From contig DAHUXR010000003.1 of the NCBI GenBank assembly GCA_027307045.1, positions 1-64,000 on the forward strand: a DNA stretch of 64,000 bases, given 5' to 3'. The notes under the pieces were generated by a model. It ran no database searches. It had not been told where the DNA came from and saw only the letters and a list, made by a program, of their open reading frames with translations. Shown here piece after piece: positions 1 to 8,913 of this stretch. Each line of letters starts with the position of its first letter. Positions within the stretch are counted from its first letter, which is position 1. The translations under genes were made by a program, and so were the position numbers. The stretch is from Acidobacteriaceae bacterium (GTDB lineage: Bacteria > Acidobacteriota > Terriglobia > Terriglobales > Acidobacteriaceae).

Positions 1-48
1 GGCGGTGGTCTTCAGCGTTTCGACTTCACGAACTTTGATTTTCTTCAT
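1..48 (-). CDS. 5' end of an unidentified small reverse-strand gene (partial)
   Basis: Only the first 16 codons are in the window, running off the left edge; the product begins MKKIKVREVETLKTTA. The start is chosen because ATG at 46-48 is preceded, at a spacing of about 9 bases, by a near-perfect Shine-Dalgarno (GAAAGGAG on the minus strand, 58-65). The short, charged, Thr/Ala-ending N-terminus could be the leader of a small ribosomal peptide precursor, but it could equally be the start of an ordinary protein. No family can be assigned from 16 residues. Confidence 0.45.
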   Translation of the reverse strand, partial: MKKIKVREVETLKTTA

Positions 49-65
49 GATCTGTATCTCCTTTC

Positions 66-515
66 TGAGCATGCGTTAGCCGCGCTCACCTCAGCGAGAA
101 ACACCGGCTAACGTTCACCCGATTTAACACAGATAATGTTTAATACAATACAGCCCTAGCGCTGGCCTTATCTTCTCGATAAAAGACCTATAAAAATGAC
201 TGTGGCATGAGTATAAGCTAGCCCTAGGATGGAGGAATGGTTATCAACAAAAGAAATCTGTTGAAAACATAGTTAAGAGCCAAAATGGAACATGCTAAAC
301 ATAGTAAGCGTCAAAATTGGGTAGTACCAAAATGGGAAAAATCACAACAGGCTTGTGCAGCTCGTAACTAACTTGTTGAACAGATATGTGAGCCGGGCCG
401 CACCATGAAACATCGCGCCTTAATTCCAGATTAGCAAGTCTTAATTATGCAGCAAGTAAGAGAGTTTAGTTGTGCGATCCGCGCCGTTATCTTTCAGGTA
501 GTTACCTCTGAGACA
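66..515. other. No gene recognised
   Basis: This AT-rich stretch lies upstream of the reverse-strand small gene and presumably holds its promoter, but no convincing -35/-10 pair was found. The short open frames here have no recognisable protein features. It is best read as intergenic or decayed DNA bordering the relic region to the right. Confidence 0.4.
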
Positions 516-564
516 TCCTCCGTCACAGCAGAGGCCGCAGGTTCGAGTCCCGCCGTCCCCGCCA
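516..564 (+). pseudogene. tRNA 3'-end fragment
   Basis: Positions 536-564 read like the T arm and 3' acceptor strand of a tRNA: GGTTCGAGTCC in the T loop, a T stem with one A-C mismatch, an acceptor strand CGTCCCC, discriminator G and encoded CCA, then a T run at 567-573. A fitting anticodon arm, D arm and 5' acceptor strand (expected GGGGACG) are missing upstream, so this is a fragment rather than a working tRNA. Fragments of this kind are typical attachment-site duplications left by tRNA-targeting integrases, and an integrase relic lies 270 bases downstream. Confidence 0.5.
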
Positions 565-836
565 GCTTTTTTTAAGAACTTACAGAGATCAGCGGCGGCA
601 ATCCCACAACAATCCACAATAATCACGCGTGACCGGGTATTCCGGTACGCATGATCAGGTCGGCCAAGCGCTTTAGACATGAGCACGACCGCCCACTACA
701 TGGCATGCTGGACCGACGATGACGGCATTTATTGCAGTTGACCAATTCATCCGGCAGCAGATGCGATTGAGTGGGAATCCTCTAAAGAGAACGGAGAGGT
801 AGTTCGAACATCGCTCGGTACGCCTACAGGCATTGA

Positions 837-1043
837 ATGCGTGGTCCGCGGCCGTCCATTCTTGATGCTGTGACCCGCAGCGAAACCGGCTCCAAGGCCA
901 TCGCCTGTTGCTCTATCGCCACAAGACCAAGGCAGTCCCGTTTTGTGCCCATCCCGGCCAGCATCGCTGAGATGATGCAGGCCCTTTCAAACTCGAACCC
1001 GCGCTATTTGTTATGGAGCAGGAATGGGAATCCGCATATTCGA
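837..1043 (+). pseudogene. Tyrosine recombinase (phage-type integrase) relic, frameshifted
   Basis: Three pieces of an integrase catalytic domain follow each other in alternating frames. SILDAVTR (about 858-881) matches the stretch after the box I arginine of this family. RLLLYRHKT lies in a second frame at about 902-928. FVPIPASIAEMMQAL followed by NPRYLLWSRNGNP returns to the first frame at 942-1043. Two compensating frameshifts inside about 60 bases show that the gene is dead. The HxxR and catalytic tyrosine boxes expected further downstream were not found. Together with the tRNA fragment this suggests an old integration event at the left border of the biosynthetic region. Confidence 0.65.
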
Positions 1044-1511
1044 CCTGGCTTATGTCTTGAGTCAATGTGCTCGAAGAATTGATTTCTGATTCCATGGCCA
1101 TATGGTCAGATGTGCCATCTGGCGTTGTGCTGTCACAGCGGGCAGGTTCATCGTTCACGCCATCGAGCGCTGCTTTGAGGAAGTGCCGCGGGCGAACCGG
1201 CTCATGGTCTGCTTGGTCAATGTGGCATGGAGAGAATTACTACTCGGCTCTTCACCGCGATTCAATCTCGATTGAAAACCACACCCTCAAGCTTTTTACA
1301 GAGGCAGTTGGACATCAGCTCTTGACAAGAAACAGTTGATGATTTTCAAAAGTTCATCGTACAATAAATGCGGAATTGCGGGCATTTTAGCAATCTGAGC
1401 GTTCCACGATTTACAGCGAATCAATAGCTTCCGTGTTTTCAGAGCACGGGGACGGTTTGATCCCGGCAAGCTCCAAGATTCTAAGCCGCGGAAAGCGCGC
1501 GCCAGCCGGAT
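1044..1511. other. No intact gene; decayed DNA
   Basis: Nothing intact was recognised. The open frames are short and lack family features. One frame around 1140-1240 gives a protein-like stretch (VHAIERCFEEVPRANRL) interrupted soon after, which may be a further relic but could not be named. Confidence 0.35.
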
Positions 1512-1529
1512 CTTACACAATTGTGTAAG
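1512..1529. promoter_or_regulatory. 18-bp perfect palindrome, operator-like
   Basis: CTTACACAATTGTGTAAG is a perfect 18-base palindrome ending 28 bases before the ATG of the TonB-like relic at 1558. The TTACA/TGTAA half-sites resemble operators of dimeric repressors (BlaI/MecI and TetR types use such arms). The regulator is not encoded in this window. Since the adjacent gene is broken, the site may itself be a leftover. Confidence 0.45.
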
Positions 1530-1557
1530 GTCAAGAATGGCACATCATCCCACTTGA

Positions 1558-2006
1558 ATGCTGGAAAGAGACCACATATTACTATCAGATAAGCCCACGC
1601 CGAGCGTGCGCGCCTCTTTGCTGTCAGGTCTTGTCCATCTCATTACGTTCATTTTGATTGCGGTCTATCTTCGTATACCAACGGCGCTTATTGTGCCAGA
1701 CAAGACCAGGGCTGTTGAGGTTGTTTCTGGCAGAAGCCAATTGTCTTTTAAACCCATGAAATCCAATCCTTCGCGGCTTCATGTTCCCAGGACGCTTGAA
1801 CATCAAAGCAGACGGGAAGCACCTAAAGCTGAAACAACTTTTGCAGGTGAAGAATCCGGAGAGGTCCTTCGAGAACACGCAAAAAAGGCAACGGCGGCGA
1901 TCATGATGAATATTAGGCAGAGTTTGGAATTCGGTTTTTCTCCAAGCGACTATCAACTTCCCACCCAAACGGCTGGGGTCATCCCCTTAATGTCTATGCG
2001 GAAAGA
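1558..2006 (+). pseudogene. Truncated TonB-like energy transducer
   Basis: The frame opens with a short cytoplasmic segment, one hydrophobic membrane helix at about residues 22-42 (LLSGLVHLITFILIAVYL), a proline- and charge-rich periplasmic linker, and then SDYQLPTQTAGVIPL, a stretch I associate with the linker/C-terminal boundary of acidobacterial TonB-like proteins. The C-terminal domain that would contact outer-membrane receptors is absent. From about 2007 the sequence continues as NRPS adenylation sequence in another frame, so the gene was cut by recombination. The remaining frame runs on to 2073 but those last residues are out-of-frame NRPS sequence. Family assignment is moderate; the truncation is clearer. 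Confidence 0.5.
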
Positions 2007-2437
<431 letters not shown>

Positions 2438-2447
2438 AGAGAAAAGT

Positions 2448-3353
2448 ATGGCGATAACTCACAAAGCTTCTGAATCCAGCACGCAACTTGCGAAGGCGTG
2501 TCCACTGAACACAATCGGCGTAGTTGGCGCTGGGGTGATGGGTGCCGGGTTAGCTCAGGCGCTGGCCCAGGCGGGACTGCGGACTCTGCTGATCGATACA
2601 TCCGATTCAATCCTGGGTGCAGCCCTGGACAAGGTCAAAAACAATCTTCGCTTCCAGCGTCTGCTCCAGAAAGACTCTGTGGTCAATCCGCAGGAAGTGA
2701 TTGCCCGCATACAAGTTTCTACTGCCTATGATGTGCTGAGTGAAGCGGATTTCGTGATTGAAAACGTGACGGAGAAGCTTGACGTTAAGTCGCAGGTGCA
2801 TCGGCAAATGGAAGAAGCCTGCCCTGCTCATTGCATCTTCGCCGCAAATACTTCGGCCATTCCTATTACTCGAATCGCAGCCATGTCACGCCGCCCAAAC
2901 CAGGTTTTGGGCATGCACTTTATGAACCCCGTTCCATTGAAAACAACGGTGGAAGTTATTCGCGGGTATCACACCAGTGAGCAGACATTACAAGTGGCAA
3001 AACGGCTGCTCTCCTTGATGGGAAAAGAGGCCATTGTTGTTGGCGACTCACCCGGTTTTGTATCGAACCGCGTTCTGATGCTGACCGTAAATGAAGCCAT
3101 TTTTCTGCTGCATGAGCGGGTCGCCGCCGCGGAGGACATTGACGCTATTTTTAAGAACTGTTTTGGACACAAAATGGGTCCGCTTGAAACAGCGGATTTG
3201 ATTGGTTTGGACACCATCCTTTTTTCGATTGAGGTGCTTTACGAAGAATTCAAGGACAGCAAATTTCGCCCATGCCCATTATTAAAGCAGATGGTGGATG
3301 CGGGACTGCATGGACGCAAAAGCGGCCGAGGATTTTATAACTATGCCGATTGA
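2448..3353 (+). CDS. 3-hydroxyacyl-CoA dehydrogenase family (FkbK/ZmaG-like), intact
   Basis: This NAD-dependent 3-hydroxybutyryl/3-hydroxyacyl-CoA dehydrogenase has 301 residues, slightly longer than the usual 280-290. The N-terminal Rossmann motif reads GVVGAGVMGAGLAQAL (about 25-40). The catalytic region has NTSAIPITRIA and GMHFMNPVPLKTTVEVI with catalytic His157 and the paired Glu. GDSPGFVSNRVL and a C-terminal dimerisation domain ending GRKSGRGFYNYAD follow. In hydroxymalonyl/methoxymalonyl-ACP pathways this family oxidises the 2-hydroxyl of glyceryl-ACP. Its flanks are dead PKS and NRPS relics, yet it shows no lesion. A deleted paralogue lies at the equivalent position of the main cluster (29505-29672). 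I infer that this copy supplies the missing oxidation step in trans. A role in fatty-acid or butanoyl metabolism is the alternative. Confidence 0.85.
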   Translation: MAITHKASESSTQLAKACPLNTIGVVGAGVMGAGLAQALAQAGLRTLLIDTSDSILGAALDKVKNNLRFQRLLQKDSVVNPQEVIARIQVSTAYDVLSEADFVIENVTEKLDVKSQVHRQMEEACPAHCIFAANTSAIPITRIAAMSRRPNQVLGMHFMNPVPLKTTVEVIRGYHTSEQTLQVAKRLLSLMGKEAIVVGDSPGFVSNRVLMLTVNEAIFLLHERVAAAEDIDAIFKNCFGHKMGPLETADLIGLDTILFSIEVLYEEFKDSKFRPCPLLKQMVDAGLHGRKSGRGFYNYAD

Positions 3354-3485
3354 CCTGGACATGTGGGGCGATGCGCTTGATCAAGAGAAAGAAGAATTGA
3401 GAGGTTTTGTGCCCGGCCATCCGGTGGCGCGAAATTGCAGGATGATGGGCCGATCTTTGCGATCGTCTTCATGTGGGTTCCACGC

Positions 3486-4636
<1,151 letters not shown>

Positions 4637-4903
4637 TCAAAAAGCCGCCCCACACTTATGAAGAAAGAAAAATCTGCGCGTTCCGATTGACGCTATAGCC
4701 GAAAAACCGGCAAGAGAAATCCGCGAGCCGTATGCTTTATACGACATAGCATGGGGCTCTTATTAGCTTTGAACTTGCCCGGGAGATTTCCCCCACATCC
4801 TGTCCTTGGCCCGCAACATCTGTTGCTGTCGGCCCAATCGCGTGTCCAATGGCCCGCATCAGGCCAGGTTCCCGGATATTTCTGCAACTTTAATATCTGT
4901 GCG
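4637..4903 (+). pseudogene. Probable carrier-start and thioesterase debris
   Basis: After the adenylation relic, PPHTYEERKICA (about 4650-4685) reads like the lead-in to a carrier domain but stops at once. Further on, HSMG (about 4740-4752) is followed after a one-base shift in a G run by ALISFELARE, and then GPQHLLLSAQ (about 4808-4837). Together these resemble the nucleophile elbow region of a type II thioesterase (consensus GHSMGALxAFELAREL then a HLFVSGRRAP-like strand). Each piece is short and the frames differ, so the identification is tentative. If right, the decayed cluster once carried its own thioesterase. Confidence 0.4.
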
Positions 4904-5599
4904 TCATTTTGCCGCCGTGCGCTGCTCAATACTTTCTTGATCGAATACCCTGGTTAATTCAGAAAAGAAAGCGATCCAGAGTCGCCACATTTCTTCGGCA
5001 CTGGCGACGACACTCCTATACTGTTCGTCCGAAAGCTCCGGTTCCAGAGCATCGCTCGCCTTGTTGACATGATTCGGCTCCTGAAGGACGTGAATGTCCA
5101 CCCATGGAAGATTCTTCATGCCGGTCACTCGGCGCACGGCCGCGCCGATTCCGGAAACCATCGCCAGATCAGCCACCTCAGTTCCATACATGAAACCAAG
5201 CGCACTGAGGGACGCGGAGGAAGCGCGTTCGTACCCATGTACAAGGTCGCGGGTAGAACTAAGAGGACGAGTCTCAGTGACTTGTTGCCGAGAGAAGCCG
5301 GCAGCAGTCATGGTCTCGATATAAATGCGCTCATGGGCCTTTTCCGGGTTGCCTTCGCCAAGTTCCTCGGACAAAATGGCGCAAATCGCGGTTTTCGTCT
5401 CGAGGTTGGGAACAACAGAAATACTCCTGGAGAGAAAGTTTGGGAAGTAATGCAGAGGGTGCCACCATTGGCCTAAGAAAACCGCAACATCGTTGCGAGC
5501 AAGCGTGTCGGACTTGACGGCTTCAAAAAAAGGGTGATGGATTAGATTTTTTCTCAACGTGTTATTTTTCAGCGAGTCAAGAACACGGCCATGGACCAT
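4904..5599 (-). CDS. Haem-oxygenase-like (TENA/PqqC-fold) putative diiron oxygenase
   Basis: The 231-residue protein fits the iron-containing redox / haem-oxygenase-like family found in many NRPS and amino-acid tailoring loci. Candidate metal ligands are spaced as in family members: Glu79 and His89 (EELGEGNPEKAH), Glu141 (YGTEVADLA), and His170, Glu174 and His177 (HVLQEPNH). These are predictions from the pattern, not proof. The start at 5599 is preferred over one 60 bases upstream because AAGGAG sits 8 bases before it. The gene is convergent with the NRPS relics and lies on the same strand as the MFS gene, about 220 bases downstream of its end. Family members do N-oxygenation, C-C cleavage or decarboxylation, so it could tailor a building block. 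It could also be a leftover of the decayed cluster. Confidence 0.7.
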   Translation of the reverse strand: MVHGRVLDSLKNNTLRKNLIHHPFFEAVKSDTLARNDVAVFLGQWWHPLHYFPNFLSRSISVVPNLETKTAICAILSEELGEGNPEKAHERIYIETMTAAGFSRQQVTETRPLSSTRDLVHGYERASSASLSALGFMYGTEVADLAMVSGIGAAVRRVTGMKNLPWVDIHVLQEPNHVNKASDALEPELSDEQYRSVVASAEEMWRLWIAFFSELTRVFDQESIEQRTAAK

Positions 5600-5795
5600 T
5601 GTGGAACTCCTTATCAAACTGCATAAGGGCACAGTACCATTCCAGATTTTAGAATTCAATACATTGTGGCAGGCTGATTCAGACTTTTCTTAGTGCCGTT
5701 GAAATATAAAAAAGATGTGAATTTGCATGCGGAGAAGTAGACCCAAATTGGGATTTGCTTCAGATACTTTACTCGCGGTGACGCCTGGAAATTTG

Positions 5796-5823
5796 GTATT
5801 ACGCTTTCTGTATTACGCTTTCT
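5796..5823. repeat. Tandem repeat, 2 x 14 bp
   Basis: GTATTACGCTTTCT occurs twice head to tail just beyond and overlapping the stop codon of the MFS gene (TAG on the minus strand at 5822-5824). It looks like a small slippage or duplication product; no function is suggested. Confidence 0.6.
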
Positions 5824-7054
5824 ATTGAATCTCCCGGACCGATTTATGCAACGACGCCCCGGCGGCAGTTATCAACATTGCCAGGCCGGCGATCAGAAAC
5901 GTGAACTTCAGGTTCCACGCAATCAGGAATCCGGCAACGGCGAAAGAGATAGGCATGATTCCGAAGCTGGCGAGCATGAGCACACTTGCCACTCGCCCGC
6001 GCACTGCTGCATCGATCCGCTGCATCACCCATGCGCTTATGTGGACGTTCATCAAGGCGGCCAAAACGCCAATCACAAATAGCACACCGGCAAGAGGCCA
6101 CACGCTGCCCACGAGCCCAATGGATCCAAGGCAAGGGGCCAATGCCGCCGCCACCAGAAGCATAAGAACGCCGCGCCTGCGAATCTTCCACACACCGGCC
6201 AGCAGCGCGCCTAGCAGACTTCCCGCGGCTACAGCCGACATCAAAGTTCCTAAAATGGCGGGCGAACCGAAGCGGCTTTTTGTGAGATAGGTGAGACCAA
6301 TCGAAACCGGGCCGGTAAAGCAGAAGTTCATCATCATGGCCAACAGCATTAACGAACGCAAAGGCACGTCTCTTCCCACGTAAGAGATACCCTCTGCAAT
6401 CGCGGGCCATACCGCTTTTTTGGCTGCCTCAGATTTAGGCGGATCGGGCAGCTTCCAGAGTGCGCCGATGATAAACAGGAAACTCACTGCATCCACGAAA
6501 AAGGCCCACGCTACTCCCAGGGCCTTGATCACAAATCCTGCCGGAACCGGGCCAACAATGGTTGTCAATTGCGCTGTGCTCTGGCTGACTGAGGATGCCG
6601 CTACCAGTTGCTCGGGCTGCAACAGAGAAGGCAAGTAAGCTGTTGATGCGGGAGCGGCAAATGCATCGGCCACGCCAAAAAAAACTGCCAGGGCATAGAG
6701 TTCCCACAGGCGAAGAACGCCAAACCATACGAGAATTCCGATCACGGCCACACAGATAGTACGCGCAGTGGCTGTGGTCATCATGATCTTGCGAGCAGAC
6801 ACGCGATCACTGAGGACGCCGCCCATGAGCATTAGAAGAGCGCGCGGAATAGACCCTGCCATCAAGACAGCGCCCATGGCCACTGCCGATCCCGTCTGCT
6901 GCAGGATCAGCCAGGGCAGAGCCACCATGTAGAACTGATCGCCGAGAAACGATATTGTGCCGCCGATCAACCAAAGGCGATAGTTGGGGTTGCGCAGCGG
7001 ATGCTCGATGGCAGGGTTAGAAGCTGTTTGCGTGGATGCAGGTACCGAGGCCAT
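5822..7054 (-). CDS. MFS transporter, EntS-like exporter family
   Basis: A hydrophobic protein of 410 residues with about 12 membrane helices. Family features include GGTISFLGDQFYMVALPWL in helix 1, the motif-A-like loop GGVLSDRVSARKIM between helices 2 and 3, and PASTAYLPSLL. This subfamily (MFS_3) includes the enterobactin exporter EntS and many natural-product efflux pumps. The start at 7054 was preferred over the ATG at 7081 because AAAAGGA precedes it. It is divergent from the alcohol dehydrogenase with a 250-base shared upstream region. Export of the NRPS/PKS product or self-protection is a reasonable inference from position, not shown by the sequence. Confidence 0.85.
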   Translation of the reverse strand: MASVPASTQTASNPAIEHPLRNPNYRLWLIGGTISFLGDQFYMVALPWLILQQTGSAVAMGAVLMAGSIPRALLMLMGGVLSDRVSARKIMMTTATARTICVAVIGILVWFGVLRLWELYALAVFFGVADAFAAPASTAYLPSLLQPEQLVAASSVSQSTAQLTTIVGPVPAGFVIKALGVAWAFFVDAVSFLFIIGALWKLPDPPKSEAAKKAVWPAIAEGISYVGRDVPLRSLMLLAMMMNFCFTGPVSIGLTYLTKSRFGSPAILGTLMSAVAAGSLLGALLAGVWKIRRRGVLMLLVAAALAPCLGSIGLVGSVWPLAGVLFVIGVLAALMNVHISAWVMQRIDAAVRGRVASVLMLASFGIMPISFAVAGFLIAWNLKFTFLIAGLAMLITAAGASLHKSVREIQ

Positions 7055-7304
7055 AAAAATCCTTTTGCTATTGTCAGGCATTAAAGCGGAAAGTGAACGC
7101 CGAATGCAATTACATTGTATCTTTGTGAAATGTGGGCACTCGGCGGGTTATGGTTGATCGAGGCTGGAATTTGGGGAGTGCACTGGAATTTCAGAATCTT
7201 ACAATGCTGGTTTCGTTTCTCTGATGTTGGCTGCCGAGGCTAGGCAAAAGTCCTTGCCTGGACCAGGCACTAACAGTAAAGGCGCAGAAAGCTGAGGTAT
7301 CCCT

Positions 7305-8405
7305 TTGAAAAAAATCCTGGCAGCGGTAATGGAAAAACCGTTTCTTCCGATACAGTTGCGTGAGTTTGAAGAACCCGAACTGGAAATGAACTCAGCAATC
7401 CTGGATGTACGCTTGAGCGAGGTCTGTGGCACAGATATCCATTTGCATGCAGGACACCTGGCGGGGGTACCCTATCCGATTATTCCCGGGCACGTCTCAG
7501 TGGGAGTTTTGCGCAAAATACGCGGCAGCCTGGTTGACTCCGATGATCGCAGATTTCGCGAAGGGGATGAGGTCACGTTTCTCGATGTGCATGGAACATG
7601 CGGGGTGTGCTGGTATTGCGCGGTGGCAAAAGCAAGCACACGCTGTCCGAAGAGGAAAGTCTATGGAGTCACCTACGGAGTGGCCGATGGCTTGGCGGGC
7701 GGGTGGGCCCAATCGGTTTACCTTAAGCCGAATACGCGCTGCTTAAGCCTGCAAGGTGTTGATTCGCAAAGATTCATGGCCGGCGGATGTTCATTGCCGA
7801 CGGCAGTACACGCAGTGGAGCGCGCGTCGATTTCACTCGGAGACATAGCGCTGGTACTCGGAAGTGGTCCTGTGGGTATATCCGTTATTATTTGCGCATT
7901 GCTACGTGGCGCACATCGCGTTTTTTGCCTGGGATCCCCGGAAGCCCGCCTGCAGGTGGCACGGCTGGTAGGCGCGCATCAAACGAAGGATTTCACAACC
8001 TGTACAGAAGCCGAAAGGTTAGAGTGGATCCGCGATCTTACGGACGGAAGAGGAGCAGACGTGACGATCGAAGCCACGGGCAATCCACAAGCTGCGGTTG
8101 ACGCGATGCGCTTTACGCGTGACGCGGGACGAGTTGTTATTGTTGGTCAATACACGAATGCGGGCGACGTATCTATCAATCCGCACCTGGATTTGAATAA
8201 GAAGCACCTCGACGTGAGAGGCTGCTGGGGCGCTGACTTTTCGCATTTCTACAAATCCGTACGGCTGATGACAGATCCCTCACGGTCCTCCGCATGGTCG
8301 GCGCTCCCTTTGAAGTTTTATGGCTTGAGCGAAGTGAATGCGGCCCTGGAGAATGTAGTCGCAGGAGCTGCTTCGAAGAGCTTAATTAATCCGCAGCTGT
8401 GCTGA
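7305..8405 (+). CDS. Zinc-dependent alcohol/sorbitol dehydrogenase family (MDR)
   Basis: A 366-residue medium-chain dehydrogenase. EVCGTDIHLHAGH holds the first catalytic-zinc Cys; the structural-zinc cluster is CGVCWYC followed by Cys eight residues on; the nucleotide-binding loop is VLGSGPVGIS; GADVTIEATG is family-typical. Oddly, the usual GHE motif reads PGHVSVG, so the glutamate next to the catalytic-site His is replaced by valine. The start is taken as TTG at 7305, with a GAGGT element nearby; an ATG at 7329 is the alternative. The next gene is NRPS1, 508 bases downstream, so it may be cluster-associated (polyol or amino-alcohol oxidation) or unrelated. The substrate cannot be told. Confidence 0.8.
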   Translation: MKKILAAVMEKPFLPIQLREFEEPELEMNSAILDVRLSEVCGTDIHLHAGHLAGVPYPIIPGHVSVGVLRKIRGSLVDSDDRRFREGDEVTFLDVHGTCGVCWYCAVAKASTRCPKRKVYGVTYGVADGLAGGWAQSVYLKPNTRCLSLQGVDSQRFMAGGCSLPTAVHAVERASISLGDIALVLGSGPVGISVIICALLRGAHRVFCLGSPEARLQVARLVGAHQTKDFTTCTEAERLEWIRDLTDGRGADVTIEATGNPQAAVDAMRFTRDAGRVVIVGQYTNAGDVSINPHLDLNKKHLDVRGCWGADFSHFYKSVRLMTDPSRSSAWSALPLKFYGLSEVNAALENVVAGAASKSLINPQLC

Positions 8406-8913
8406 GAGGGTTTGAAAAGAAATTGGCACACAAAATGGTGCAAGCCAACCTTGATTCAGGATTTTATTATTCCTAATACGAATGGGTAACATGAGTCTAT
8501 TCGTGTCAGCCCCGATGCGGTAGATGTTGCCATAACATTTATTTCTATATGAGGATCTATCTGCTCTAACCCAGTGGTTAAACAAAATCACTCCGCCAAA
8601 CATCCGCTGCCGCTTTGCGTAAAAAATCCCCAGATGCAACACATGTGGGGCACAGATGCGCTCTGTTTCAATTCCGGAAACTGAATTTTTCATTTGAAAA
8701 AACAGCCCAAAACATCGTTAGACTAAATGGAGTTAGACTGGTGAAATTACGCTATAAAGTAAATTTTTAGACGGGCTGTGATTGTGCGGCCAGATCGGAA
8801 ACCAGAGGCTCAGACTTCCATGTTTTTTCCATTGCATGGTCAAGGTATTTTTCAACTCTGATTCAGAAATTCTTAAAACTTAAAACCCATTGAAAAGTTA
8901 GAGTTTATTAAAA
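8406..8913. promoter_or_regulatory. Leader region of the NRPS/PKS operon
   Basis: This 508-base AT-rich stretch without a gene precedes the first NRPS and should hold the promoter of the 41-kb operon. A directly repeated octamer GTTAGACT occurs at 8717-8724 and 8732-8739 (15-base period). A TATAAA at 8753-8758 could be a -10, but no well-spaced -35 is visible. NRPS1 itself has no strong Shine-Dalgarno. No riboswitch or terminator structure was recognised. Confidence 0.35.

Noticed and set aside
441-1520. Small open frames in the left border region as genuine small proteins
   Set aside because: No ribosome-binding sites or families; part of one frame is explained as integrase relic in a shifted frame.
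8694-8758. A sigma-70 promoter before NRPS1 built from TTGAAA at 8694 or TATAAA at 8753
   Set aside because: Neither hexamer has a well-matched partner at 16-18 bases, so no promoter is claimed.
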